From Topomyia yanbarensis (Eukaryota; Arthropoda; Insecta; Diptera; Culicidae), in contig NC_080672.1 of assembly GCF_030247195.1 (NCBI RefSeq), positions 184,822,310 to 184,886,309 of the forward strand: a stretch of DNA of 64,000 nt, written 5' to 3'. The notes beneath the pieces were generated by a model. That model did not search any database. It was not told the origin of the DNA and saw nothing but the letters and a program-made list of their open reading frames with translations. Of the stretch, positions 49,416 to 60,557 are shown in pieces. The first letter of the stretch is position 1; each line of letters begins with the position of its first letter. A program made the position numbers and the translations under genes.

Positions 49416-50097
49416 TGTTGGGGAGATTGTTCGGACAATGGGAGTCCCTTGAAGCAGCCTTACGCACAGTGCAGCAGCTCAAAGCTGAAATAAACTTTAT
49501 TTTTAGGAATTTCATGGAACAATACTGATATTAATTAGCAACTTACATTAAGTCTTCCCCTAGTATTACGCTATCCGAATCAATCTATCAATGCCTATCT
49601 ATCTTATCGAGCAGGTAAGTGAGACGAATTGCAACTGATCCTTCTAGCAAATCTAGTTGTTTTATAATTTGCACAACTTCTATTTGTGACGAGGTTCGAA
49701 TTCCTGTCTATTGAACCCGCGTCACCTCTATTACACCTAAATACGAGAGTGAGTTCATTATATTTGTGGAGGCAAACATAACCTAACACAGTTAGGTGTA
49801 CAACATGCTTACCGATCCTGTCTCTAAAATGAGAATAATACAAATTTCACGCTCCTACAGCTAAACGTAGGCTTTCAGCGCGCCACCAAGAAAAAGGCTA
49901 ATTTGATAGATACTAAATATTAATTAATTAGTTAAATGCACAGTCCTGCTCTATAAATTTTCCTGCCATATTATACGTGTCACTTTGTTCTCCACACAAT
50001 TGCGATCACGTTGGATTACTTTTTTGACGTTTCTTTACCGTACAGGAGAGTTCCCACCTGCCTGATCTGTGGTGAGTGCTGCAGTGATGCCGGAACA
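49416..50097 (-). mobile_element. BEL element 2, 3' LTR
   Basis: 682 bp, TGTTGGGGAGATTG to GATGCCGGAACA as written on the plus strand; the ends are TGTT/AACA on either strand. About ten differences by eye from the 5' LTR at 55910-56591, so roughly 98.5% identical. It contains the polyadenylation-type AATAAA on the element strand near 49490-49505. Confidence 0.93.
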
Positions 50098-50949
50098 TCC
50101 CCCGCCCCGTGGATCCTGATGAGGACCACTGGGCTCTTCATAGGATTCACCAGCAGCCACCTCCATAACCGCTAACTTGACCACCGGTCGCTTCAGCTCT
50201 CTACCGCTCGCTGTTCGCACAATGGCCTGACGAACTCTGTCGTCCCTTCCGACAATAATTTGTTGCACCTTTCCACGTATCCATGTTCGCCTGCTCCCTT
50301 CTGCTATGTAGACCAAGTCCCCAACCTGCAGCGGTTTGCTTTCTTCGAACCACTTTGATCGCTTGTTCAACGTATGAAAATACTCTTTCAGCCAACGGTC
50401 CCAGACTGCGTCCGACAGGAACTGTGATCGTTGATAGCTGCTTCTCAGTGCTGCGGCTAAATCGGTTGGAGACCTTAACGGGTCATGAGCGCCAGATGAG
50501 CTTCCGAGAATGAAGTGATTCGGCGTGATTGCTTCGCCATTCGCTGACTCTTGTAGCATGTACGTTAGTGGCCGTGAGTTGATGAAATATTCCGTCTCAG
50601 CCAACACGGTTAGCAATATCTCATCGCTCAGTTTTCGCCCGTCGTCGAGCGCTTTCATAGCTTCTTTGACACTCCTCACCATCCGTTCCCACACGCCACC
50701 CATGTGTGGTGCAGACGGTGGGTTAAACGTCCATTTAGTGCGCGCATCAGTAAACGTGTCTGCGCACTCGCTGTTGATGTTCTTGATCTGCTCGACCAGC
50801 TCATTGCTTGCTCCGATAAAATTTGTGCCGTTATCTGAGCATATTTCGACTGGCGATCCTCGTCTGCGAACAAACCTCCTCACGGCCATGATGCACGAAT
50901 CTGTGGATAGGCTGTGGGCCACTTCTAGATGAACGGCTCGCGTGACCAA
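50035..50949 (-). pseudogene. BEL/Pao element 2: integrase core and C-terminal domain
   Basis: Contains TRAVHLEVAHSL, SDNGTNFIG (second catalytic Asp), GGVWERMVRSVKEAM (catalytic Glu) and SRPLTYM. The C-terminal QVGDLVYIAEG and RTWIRGKV follow. All three core acidic residues are retained when the previous segment's GVDYLGPL is included. It is out of frame with the upstream pol because of one extra T in a T run near 50967-50972. The frame passes through the polypurine tract and stops 63 bp inside the LTR. Confidence 0.92.
50098..50110 (-). promoter_or_regulatory. BEL element 2 polypurine tract
   Basis: On the element strand ACGGGGCGGGGGA immediately precedes the 3' LTR. Very similar to the tract of element 1. 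Confidence 0.75.
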
Positions 50950-53690
50950 ACACGTAAAAAAGGGTTACGTATCTTTTATCTTTCCGACGTCCAACTGACA
51001 CTTCAAGCGGACCTAAGTAGTCTACACCCACGTAACCGAACGAACGGACAACTGTTGTCAAACGTGCTTCGGGAAGGGGTGCCATCCGCGGATACTGTGG
51101 TTGGCACTTTATTACCTTGCAGCGCTGGCCTCTCATCACCTTGTTAACCGTCGCTCGCAAATTGGAGATGTGGAATCGCTGACGGACCTCATTGACTACC
51201 GTCTCGCGGTTAGCGTGACCGTATTGGCAGTGGTAATCGTTCAACAGCAATATGGTGATTGGGTGACTTTTCGGAAGTATAACAGGAAACCTGGCGTCGA
51301 ACGTTGCGTAACTTGCATTGGCCGTCCGTCCTTCAACTCTGATAACACCGAACTGGTCAGCAAAGGGAGCTAACCTGTATAATGGGCTTGATTTTTCCAG
51401 ATTCAGCCACTTATCTGATTGTGGTTCATCTCGGTTGTTCACCAGGGTCCTGGTTTCGTCCGGGTAGAAGTCATTCTGTGCTACTCGCCATAAATACTGT
51501 TCAGCCATTAGGTACTCGCGCTGGCGCAATGGAACGATTACAGCGGAGATCGATCGCCGTATTAGTTTGGATTGGCCTTTGGTAGCCTTGATGACCACGA
51601 TAGAAAGTCCCTTGATTTTCCGACGACAATTCGATACAAACCGATTTACCAGTGCCACGGTTCGAAGCAAACCGTTCCACTTTGAGAATCGCCCAACATC
51701 TATCAGGCTTTCGGGCATCACTATGTGGTGCAAAAGAAGGTGTGCTCTTAATTCCTCGTTGGTCTCCGATATCTGCTTCTGTTTCGGGCAGTTTTCAATG
51801 TCCTGGTAAAGGAACGTTTTTTTGCCCTGGAGCCACCTTTTGTCCGAATCAGGCACAGTATCCTTACTCCACTTCGTTAAACAGTCCGCTAAGTTCTCCT
51901 TCGAAGGCACATGCCGCCAGTCTCCCGGCTCGGTCAAAGACAATATTTCTCCAACTCGATACGCGACGAATTGTTTGTAGTTTCGATGCTGCGAGCGAAT
52001 CCAGGCCAGAACCACTTCAGAGTCAGTGTGCATGTACTTTTCTTCAATTTGCAGTGTGTGGTTGTCGCATACCGTGTGCATCATTCTCGCTCCCAAAAGT
52101 GCCGCCTGAAGTTCCATTCGCGGAATCGATTGGTACTTTAAAGGTGCTACTTTGCTTCGAGCCATAACTAGCGCTACTCGTACTTCTCGATTTATCACGG
52201 TACGGAAATATGCAACCCAACCGTACCCCAGGTCGCTGGCATCGGTGAAGACATGCAACTGCAACGATTCGTAGGAACTGGAATGAGCGTTGCCGAAATA
52301 ACACCGAGGTATCTCAAGGCCACTGATACTCGGAAGCAAGTTAATCCATCGTCGCCACTTCTCTTGCTCCTTATCGCCTACTTTAGTGTCCCAGCCCAAG
52401 TTGAGCCGCCAAAGATCTTGGATCAACATCCGGCCATGAATCAAAAATGGTGCGAGGAACCCTAACGGGTCAAATAGACTCATTATAATGCGCAAAGCGA
52501 TCCGCTTAGTTGGTCGCTGATATTCCAGCACATACGGGGCTAGGTCACTATGCCAGCTCGTTGAAAATACGAAAATATCCTTCTCTGGGTCCCACGCTAT
52601 GCCAAGAACCCGCTGTCGTTTCTCTTCATTGCTGCAGTCGATAGAAAGCAGCTTCTACTCGGTCGCTTCACCCAAGCATTGTAAGACTTCGGTGCTGTTA
52701 CTGACCCAATTACGCATGTTGAAGCCTCCGCGCGAGTGGATAAGCTGCACCTGTAGCGCACGTTCCAGCGCTTCTCCCGGAGTGTCAGCGCTATCAAAGT
52801 AGTCGTCCATGTACGTTTTCTCCTTTATCGCCGTCGCCGCTTCAGGAAACTCTGCCGCGTTTTCGTCTGCGTTTTTATGCATTACATACTGCGCCTAGCA
52901 TGGCGAGCAGGTAGCGCCAAATGTTGCGACGTCCATGATGTAGACATCCGGAGCTTGATTTACGTCGAAACGAAACAGGAATCTTTGGGAATGAGTGTCT
53001 TCAGGCTGTATCCGGATTTGATGGAACATTTTCTCGATGTCACCTCCGAAACCGATACGCTTTTCGCGAAACTTGCAGATGACACCCGGTAACAATACCA
53101 GTAGATCCGTCCCATTCAATAGTTGAGAATTCAAGGACACACCATCTACTTTTGCTGCTGCGTCCCAAACAAGCCGCCTTTTGTCTGGTTTTCTTGGGTG
53201 AGCCACAACATTAAGCGGCAGATACCACACTCGATTGGTACTTGCCGAACTCAACTCTTCCTGCGTCGCTTTGTGAGCATAGTTGTGCTCAATATATTCA
53301 CGGATTTGCTGGTCTACGTTACGACGCAGCTCTGGATCTTTCGCCAGCTTTGACTCTAGATTCTTGAGTCTCTTGGTCGCCATCGACAGACTGTCCGGAA
53401 AGTGTATTTCGTCGCTCTTCCATAGCAGTCCGGTGATGAATATCCCATTCTTACGAAACGTGGTTCTTTTCAAAATTTCTCAGGCTCTAGTGACTTCCGT
53501 CGACTCCGGCAACGAAACCGGTCCGATTCCAGCATCTTCCAGGATGAATTGTTGACGAATCATTTCTTCCATCTCATGCTCATGTTTGGTATTATGACTG
53601 TGATGTCCCAGGAACATACATGAGTCATTTCTTTCTCCGCACGGTCCATAGATAGTCCAACCTAGAGCACTCTTTACGGCAATTGGCTCG
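50940..53690 (-). pseudogene. BEL/Pao element 2: RT, RNase H and integrase N-terminal part
   Basis: One frame interrupted by three stops: TGA at 53480-53482, TAG at 52895-52897 and TAG at 52655-52657. RT motifs: WYLPLNVVAHPRKPDKRRLVWDAA, GDIEKMFHQIRI, YIMDVATFGATCSPC, catalytic YMDDY (52799-52813). The connection/RNase H region shows LHVFTDASDLGYGW and MELQAALLGARMM. The integrase zinc domain (QYGHANRETVVNEV) keeps its His region, but the CxxC is degenerate (QRCKVIKC). The first core Asp is in GVDYLGPLEV. A one-base shift near 53674-53690 separates it from the protease frame upstream. Confidence 0.92.
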
Positions 53691-54708
53691 CCTGGCTCTC
53701 GATAGGTGCAAACAGATCAATATTACGCAAACCTATTAGTATTTTTGGTTCCGCGTCCTGAAACGACACCACGGGGACGTCCTTAAGGTGTTTGAATTGC
53801 TTGGTTATTTCATTTAGCCGCAAGCTTTGCTTCGGCAAATTTAATGCACCAACTGTGCGCACGGCTAAAAGTTTGTGCCGCTCAACTCCTCCTCTGGCTG
53901 AAATCATTAAGTCGACTCGCTCTGACGAACTCTCTTTGCGAATCACGTTCGAAGTCCACATCAACTCCAACGGCTCTAGAACACCTACAGCTCCGAGACA
54001 GCGTGTCACACTGGAATCGATTAGAGTGTGAGAGGAACCCTCGTCGAGGAACGCAAAGGTGTCAACGCTTTTCGAACCGTTGAACAACGTGATTGGTACA
54101 ACATGGAATAGGACGTTCGCCATCGAAATCTGATGCGCCTTACAGCCAGCTTTCACCACAATCTCTGCTTCTTCGCGGTGTAGCAATGGATGATGCCGCC
54201 CACGGCAATTTCCGATATTGCAGTAGAACCTTGATTTGCACGGCCAGTTACCGTGGTCGAAAAGGCACACACCGCAAAGCCTGTTTTCTTCCACCATTCT
54301 CCAACGCGCTGCAAGGCTCATTTGCTTGAACTCATCGCAGTTGCGTACTCGATGGTCCAGCTTCGAGCAAATCGGGCATGGCTTCCGGGGTGGAGTATTA
54401 TCCGTACCGTGACTACCGTCGTGCGTGTGGATGTGAGCCTTTTGGTTCAGCTTCACTCTATCGAAGTAACCACTCTCATTCTTTGTATGTACAAGCGTTG
54501 TGACCTCGCTAGCATCTACCACCAATCTATCCATGAATTCGCCGAACTCCTTCAGCGATGGGGTACTGTACGTCCGCCTGTACCGGACCCAATCGAGCTT
54601 GATCGCGGCCGGAAACTTATCCACCAGTTCTTCTAGTAGCGTCGGATTTGTCAGGTGTCCTCGTAGGTTTGCCGCTTCGAGATGGTCACATAATTATTGA
54701 ACTGCCAT
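53674..54708 (-). pseudogene. BEL/Pao element 2: gag C-terminal part and protease
   Basis: In the same frame as the gag segment at 54709-55887 but after two stops (54709-54711 and 54694-54696). It has the end of the DUF1759 domain (DKFPAAIKLDWVRYRR), a zinc knuckle (CPICSKLDHRVRNC), a second Cys/His cluster (CGVCLFDHGNWPCK, HHPLLH), and the retropepsin with D-E-G-S (FLDEGSSHTLID) in place of the commoner D-S/T-G. It ends with DLFAPIESQ before the frameshift. Confidence 0.9.
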
Positions 54709-55887
54709 TCAAAAATTGATAAGGCTGTCTAGTCGCTCTGGTTTCGGCGCTTCCAAGCGTCGAACTTTACCAAGCAAATTTTTCACAAGCAATTCCGGCC
54801 TTCCGTACAACCTCCGGAGGATTTCTATTATCGATGTCACAGCCTGCGGGAACATCAGCTTAGTCACCACCGCATCTCGTGCCGGACCCTTGAGGCATTC
54901 CCTTAGTCGAATGATGTTTTCGACCGGCGCGAACCCACACGCAGTGGTTGAATCCAGGTAGCTGCTATGAAATATGGGCCACTCTTCGGGGTCACCGGAA
55001 AACGTCGGCAGCTTTTTCGGCCAAAGCTGTCTCGCAGCAATCTGGTTTGTACTCAACGACATACAAGGTGATTCGCTCTCTTCATGATTGGGGCTCCCAT
55101 ATCCTAAAGGGATTTTCCCTTTTTTACCCGCCGGCTTTTTTGCTGGAATCTCCGGAATTTTAGTCACCGAAGTTTGTTTTGGCGCTTCCTGTTCACACCC
55201 GAGTTCTCCGTTATTGTCTACTGATTCATCAGCCAAGCTATTTTCATTTTCTACTACCTTTTTGATCGAGTTTTGTTGCTCGGGATCGCTACGTGACTGT
55301 TGGTCTTTCAGCCATCTGCGCGTGAATGATTTTCCGCTATGGGATGTGCGCATGGAGAAGGCTTCGTTATCAGCAAGTTGTTCTTCCAGATCATGTTTCT
55401 CTTCCAAGAACTCTTCCAGCATCTCTAGTCGTCTCGTGATTATGGCATTTTCCTGCTCTTCCAGCTCTTTTTCCCTCCGCAGGCGTTCCCGTGCTTTCTC
55501 CAGCTCTCGCTGCTGGCTTTCCAGTTTTTGTTCTTCCAGTTTCTGTTTCTCCTTCAGTCGCAGCAGTGCCTTCTGCACTAATGCTCGAGAACTGGATGTT
55601 CGCGCAGATCCATCCAAAGTTCCAGCTTGTTTCAGTTTTTCTGAGTGCTTCTTCGACTTCTCGTTGTTGTCCGAAGTTGCACCATCCTTTACTAAGTCCG
55701 ATTTCGAATGTTTAGAAGGCAGTGGAGCGCAAGTCGAACAATGCCACGGACGATTCTCCACTCCTGGCGAAACATTTGCGCAGATCAGGTGGTACCAACC
55801 TAGGCATGCGTCACACTCAATCATGTTGCCAATTGAATTTGACCTTTCGCACTTCTTGCAGTCGAATCCATTTTCTTCCTGCGACAT
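54709..55887 (-). pseudogene. BEL/Pao element 2: gag with PHD finger
   Basis: The start ATG is at 55885-55887, 22 bp inside the 5' LTR boundary; the longer frame upstream is LTR sequence. Residues 10-53 form a C4HC3 PHD finger (CKKC, CDAC, H-x2-C, CSTC). A coiled coil rich in Lys/Glu/Gln/Arg (KEKQKLEEQKLESQQRELEK) spans about 105-180. The start of DUF1759 (LPTFSGDPEEWPIF ... YGRPELL) sits at about 300-393. The frame stops after LDSLINF. Element 1 has the same domain order. Confidence 0.92.
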
Positions 55888-55909
55888 CGTTGGATTTAAT
55901 CTTTGAGGA

Positions 55910-56591
55910 TGTTGGGGAGATTGTTCGGACAATGGGAGTCCCTTGAAGCAGCCTTGCGCACAGTGCAGCAGCTCAAAGCTGAAATAAACTTTATTTTTAG
56001 GAATTTCATGGAACAATACTGATATTAATTAGCAACTTACATTAAGTCTTCCCCTAGTATCACGCTATCCGAATCAATCTATCAATGCCTATCAATCGTA
56101 TCGAGCAGGTAAGTGAGACGAATTGCAACTGATCCTTCTAGCAAATCTAGTTGTTTTATAATTTGCACAACTTCTATTTTTGACGAGGTTCGAATTCCTG
56201 TCTGTTGAACCCGCGTCACCTCTATTACACCTAAATACGAGAGTGAGTTCATTATATTTGTGGAGGCAAACATAACCTAACACAGTTAGGTGTACAACAT
56301 GCTTACCGATCCTGTCTCGAAAATGAGAATAATACAAATTTCACGCTCCTACAGCTAAACATAGGCTTTCAGCGCGCCACCAAGAAAAAGGCTAATTTGA
56401 TCGATACTAAATATTAATTAATTAGTTAAATGCACAGTCCTGCTCTATAAATTTTCCTGCCGTATTATACGTGTCACTTTGTTCTCCACACAATTGCGAT
56501 CACGTTGGATTACTTTTTTGACGTTTCTTTACCGTACAGGAGAGTTCCCACCTGCCTGATCTGTGGTGAGTGCTGCAGTGATGCCGGAACA
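55910..56591 (-). mobile_element. BEL element 2, 5' LTR
   Basis: 682 bp, partner of 49416-50097. It is followed on the plus strand by GCAAC (56592-56596), which with ACAAC (49411-49415) makes a 5-bp target duplication with one mismatch. Confidence 0.93.
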
Positions 56592-56819
56592 GCAACAGAG
56601 CAACTAATCTGTAGGCTATCGTTCCAGCGTCTGGGTCGTGAGATTGTGCAGGACTGCAAAGTCGAGCTACGCTTACAAAGCTCGGTCGTAATGATGCCCC
56701 GAGAAGCTAACGATGCCTACTTGGTCGGTTTATTCGAGAATGTAAAATAGTGCGCCAAGCGCATAACTCAGGCCAAATACATTAAATTGGCTCACCGTGT
56801 CCGCGGGGAGTGCGTCTGA
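56592..56819 (+). pseudogene. Histone H3 pseudogene (copy 3), 3' part
   Basis: Resumes after the BEL insertion: [18 protein letters not shown] matches the LPFQRLVREIAQDFKTDL region of H3. It is followed by [12 protein letters not shown] and, in a shifted frame, an end matching IQLARRIRGERA before a TGA at 56817-56819. A TAG within the CAIHAKRVT segment and changed residues make it non-functional. Confidence 0.86.
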
Positions 56820-56844
56820 ATTATGCTCCCGCAATAAAACAAAC

Positions 56845-56860
56845 GGTTATTTACAGGACC
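56845..56860 (+). terminator. Degenerate histone stem-loop (copy 3)
   Basis: GGTTATTTACAGGACC; the arms pair only partly and the loop is TTAC rather than TTTC. Confidence 0.5.
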
Positions 56861-57601
56861 AATTAATTGTGTTCTAATAAGAGTTAAACTGAAATTTACA
56901 TTTTATGGTGCATAACAAATAATTTTCAGAAAGCTATATAAGAAATACGATGTGTGGAAAGAAAGAAAGAGAATTTAAATTATCCTCTCTCGCTCGTTTT
57001 CGTGCATTGCTTTTCCATTCCTTTCTGCTGCTAATACCATCTTAACCAAAACGAATGTGCGTATTCTCCCATGGCCAGTGTTGCCACAATTGCATGTCGC
57101 TATTACAATTTGAATTATTTTATTGATCCTCTCTAGTATTGATAAAATATAGAACGTGCAATGTACACTAGTCGCATGCTTTTATTCGAACTATTTGGCA
57201 GCCTCCGTTGATTAACTGCATAAATCGATTTGTTTGTGCAGCTCCTTGCTAGTAACAAACTAAATAGCCTTTATCAGCGCTAACAAATAACACAAAAGAA
57301 TTTAAATTTGTGAAAATCCTTCCTTCTTTTCAAATCTGCAACATTCTTTGAAAATATTGTTGGAATGTTGTTATTGAAAAACTGAACATGCAAGTTTGCT
57401 AGCACTGGCCACTAGATTGAAGGCGATGGAAAGACAGAATATTCGTTTTGGTTATGCTAGTATTGGTAGCCGAACGGAAAGGAAAGGCACAGGAATGGCA
57501 CGAAAACGAGCGAGAGAGCGATAGTAGTGCTTTCTCGTGTGTTCATATATGAATATTGGTCGGTCGGTTTTTCTAATCATTCTTATTCGTTCAAGCACTA
57601 G
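56861..57601 (+). other. H3 repeat spacer and promoter (before copy 4)
   Basis: Repeated with small changes at 58006-58566. It contains two small fragments on opposite strands of the same CGAAAACGAGCGAGAG motif, a TATATGAATATTGGTCGGTC element near 57546-57565, and the CATTCTTATTCGTTCAAGCA leader. No other gene seen. Confidence 0.6.
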
Positions 57602-57961
57602 CAAGCAGCCAGTCCACAGAAGGAAAGCAGTTGGCGATGACGACGGTCGGAAAAAGTGCCCCAGCTACTGGTGACTCATCGCAACCCGATCAGGAACTGT
57701 CGCCCTGCAAGAATTTCGCCCCAACTAAAGGGCAACAGAGCAACTAATCTGTAGGCTATCGTTCCAGCGTCTGGGTCGTGAGATTGTGCAGGACTGCAAA
57801 GTCGAGCTACGCTCACAAAGCTCAGTCGTAATGATGCCCCGAGAAGCCAACGATGCCTGCTTGGTCGGTTTGTTCGAGGATGCAAAATAGAGCGCCAAGC
57901 GCATAACTTTCAGGCCAAATACATTAAATTGGCTCACCGTGTCCGCGGGGAGTGCGTCTGA
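57602..57961 (+). pseudogene. Histone H3 pseudogene (copy 4), full span and uninterrupted
   Basis: Covers H3 from the tail (AAAAGTGCCCCAGCTACTGG = KSAPATG region) to the C-terminal RVRGECV and a TGA at 57959-57961. Frame changes and stops lie between (for example TAA in GCAACTAATCTG, TAG after VGLFEDAK). It gives the pre-insertion sequence of copy 3: AAAGGGCAACAGAG at 57728-57741 corresponds to the BEL target. Confidence 0.86.
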
Positions 57962-57989
57962 ATTATGCTCCCGCAATAAAACAATAAAC

Positions 57990-58005
57990 GGTTCTTTACA
58001 GGACC
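57990..58005 (+). terminator. Histone 3' stem-loop relic (copy 4)
   Basis: GGTTCTTTACAGGACC; the stem can form with one wobble pair, and the loop base is A in place of T. Confidence 0.6.
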
Positions 58006-58566
58006 AATTAATTGTGTTCTAATAAGAGTTAAACTGAAATTTACATTTTATGGTGTATAACAAATAATTTTCAGAAAGCTATATAAGAAATACGATGTGT
58101 GGAAAGAAAAAAGGAGAATTTAAATTATCCTCTCTCGCTCGTTTTCGTGCACTGCTTTTCCATTCCTTTCTGCTGCTAATACCATCATAACTAAAACGAA
58201 TGTGGGTGTTCCCCCACCATCCCATGGCCAGTATCAGCGCTAACAAATAAGACAAAAGAATTTAAATTTGTGAAAATCTTTTCCTTCCTTCTTTTCAAAT
58301 CTGCAACATTCTTTGAAAATATTGTTGGAATGTTGTTATTGAAAAACTGAACATGCAAGTTTGCTAGCACTGGCCACTAGATTGAAGGCGATGGAAAGAT
58401 AGAATATTCGTTTTGGTTATGCTAGTATTGGTAGCCGAACGGGAAGGAAAGGCACAGGAATGGCACGAAAACGAGCGAGAGATCGATAGTAGTGCTTTCT
58501 CGTGTTTTCATATATGAATATTGATCGGTCGGTTTTTCTCATCATTCGTATTCGTTCAAGCACTAG

Positions 58567-58922
58567 CAAGCAGCCAGTCCACCGGAGGAAAGCAGTTGGC
58601 AATGATAACGGTCCGCAAAAGTGCCCCAGCTACTGGGTGCCCATCGCAACCAACTACCGATCAGGAACTGTCGCCATGCCAGTATTTCGCCCCAACTAAA
58701 GGGCAACGGAGCAACTAAACCGCTGGCTAACATTCCAGCGTCTGGTTCGTAAGGTTGTGTATTACTTCAAAGTCGAGCTACGCTTACAAAACTCAGCCGT
58801 AATGAAGCCAGTGATGCCCACTTGGTCGGTTTGTTTGAGGATACAAAATAGTGCGCCAAGTACGTAACTTTCTCGCAAAATAAATCAAACTGGCTCACAG
58901 TGTCCGCTGGGAGTGAGCGTAA
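58567..58922 (+). pseudogene. Histone H3 pseudogene (copy 5)
   Basis: Starts 965 bp after the matching point of copy 4. It contains KSTGGK-, KSAPATG- and LFEDTK-like segments with indels and stops; a ten-codon stretch around the MALQEASEAY region is shortened. Non-functional, and more diverged than copy 4. Confidence 0.82.
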
Positions 58923-59488
58923 ATAGACTTTTCTACGGCTCATGTACGTACACGGCACATGACACAAATACTACATCACAATCTGGTGGAAAATAATAAA
59001 CAAAGACGGTAAAAGTAAATGGAATTGTTTTCAACCAGGAAACTTCATTAGTGTTCGTGAGACCGGTCGCAAAGAACTCAATTACAATAAAAGCAACGGT
59101 TCTTTTCAGGACCAATCAATTGTGTTCTAGTGAGAGTTAAACTGAAACTTTCATTTTAAGATGTGTAACAAATTTTCAACAAGCAACATAATACGTTGTG
59201 TGGAAAGAAGTAGCTTGCACACGGAACAAAAATTTAAATTATCCTCTCGCTCGTTTCGTGCACTGCTTTTCCATTCCTTTCTACTGTTATTATCAGTATT
59301 ACCAAAACGAATGTGCGTGTTCCCTCACCATCCCTCTAGTGATCAGTGTTGCTTCAATTGCATGTGTTTAAGAGAAACATTGAAGTCGTATGCTTCTATT
59401 CGAGCTTTTTGGCAGCCTCCGTGAACTAACTGCATTAAATGATTTTTTGTGCAGCTCCGTGCTAGTAGCAAACAAAATGGCCCTACCA
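58923..59488 (+). other. Spacer between H3 copies 5 and 6
   Basis: Includes the histone stem-loop at 59098-59113 and a CATTCC...CTCTCGCTCGTTTCGTGC block shared with 56980-57030 and 58125-58170. No gene seen. Confidence 0.5.
59098..59113 (+). terminator. Histone 3' stem-loop (copy 5), near-canonical
   Basis: GGTTCTTTTCAGGACC: six-pair stem with one G-T wobble and a TTTC loop, agreeing with the metazoan histone consensus. Confidence 0.75.
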
Positions 59489-59640
59489 GTGCCTGATTCG
59501 TGAGATTGTGCAGGATTTCAAAATCGAGCTAAGCTTATAAAGTTCAGCCGTAATGGTACCCGAAGAAGCCAGTCTTGTCGTTTTGTTCGAGGCTACAAAA
59601 CAGTTCGCCAGGCACGTAACTATCATGCCAAAAATATCCA
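59489..59640 (+). pseudogene. Histone H3 pseudogene (copy 6), C-terminal fragment
   Basis: CLIREIVQDFKIELSL aligns with the VREIAQDFKTDLRF region of H3, then SSAVMVPEEAS and VTIMPK. An in-frame TAA follows after about 17 codons. The N-terminal half is missing. Confidence 0.78.
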
Positions 59641-59683
59641 ACGATCCAGAGCATCACCATCAATACCAACGCCGATACCAAAA

Positions 59684-59697
59684 GTTCTTTTCAGAAC
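59684..59697 (+). terminator. Histone 3' stem-loop (copy 6)
   Basis: GTTCTTTTCAGAAC has a perfect five-pair stem around TTTC; the outermost pair is A/C. It is about 45 bp after the H3 fragment. Confidence 0.7.
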
Positions 59698-59699
59698 CA

Positions 59700-60509
59700 C
59701 CATTATTACCATAGAGAATTATTTGAAAATTTCCCATTCAAACGTGATTCTGTTGAATATTATTAGATTTAAATTAACGTCTCGAATTGAAATCACGACG
59801 CTCCGGTTATGTGACAGACATTACCCAGCCATCTTTTTTTATTGTGACCACGACTAACGGTTTAATATAGACACCCCATTTCAATATTTCGGAAGGAACA
59901 GAAGGTCGAGTTTGGAAAGTTTGTAACTTTCATTGTACTTAACCAAATTACACAATGTTCGCACTAATGATTCAGAAATATGATCAGGAATCTTCTATTA
60001 GATTTGTAAGTATGTATAATTTACATGAATAAAGAAAAATTGATTTTCAGGAATCAATTATTATCTGTTCTTCCATTGGCCAGTACTACGCGACTTCCTC
60101 ATGCTAACAATTCATTTCATCGTTAGCCATCTCCTTCACCAAGGCCAACAACGCCAACAAAACCTGTCATTTTTAGGACCACCATCATTTTTGTAAAGAA
60201 TAATTTGAAATATTCCTCGCCCAAATCACCTTTTGTCCGAAAATTCCAATGAGTATCAACATATTTGAAGAACGTGTTCCTTATGTATTCTACATCTCTC
60301 CGGCTATGTCGCAGACATTACCCACCCATCTTTTTTAATTGTAGGACTTATCGACTCTCCAAAACAAGGTTATTGGATGCATGGTACGCAGTTTTTGAAC
60401 ACATCCTTTTATTTTTACGAGCACTACATTCATTTGCTTTCACACATAAATAACGAGCATAATCCATAACAATAAATCAAGGAGTTAACATGATTTTGCG
60501 AAAAAAAAT
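59700..60509. other. Outer histone-type spacer
   Basis: Carries two related blocks, near 59700-59840 and 60170-60330, each ending in 'GACATTACCCA(G/C)CCATCTTTTTT'. The second follows a stem-loop-like GTCATTTTTAGGACC around 60163-60177. No gene seen. Confidence 0.45.
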
Positions 60510-60557
60510 TTTGGCGTAAAGTAGCCCCCTTGTGGGGGTGACTTTACGCCAATTTTA
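60510..60557. repeat. Perfectly mirrored hairpin
   Basis: ATTTTGGCGTAAAGT pairs with ACTTTACGCCAATTTT, and inside it CCCCC pairs with GGGGG around TTGT. The stem-outer word TTTTGGCGTAAAGTAA recurs unpaired near 60707-60722. Probably a small MITE or an element terminus. Confidence 0.7.

Noticed and set aside
55888..56016. N-terminal 43-residue extension of the BEL element 2 Gag frame
   Set aside because: It is encoded by the 5' LTR and the boundary; the ATG at 55887 just inside the LTR starts the PHD finger.
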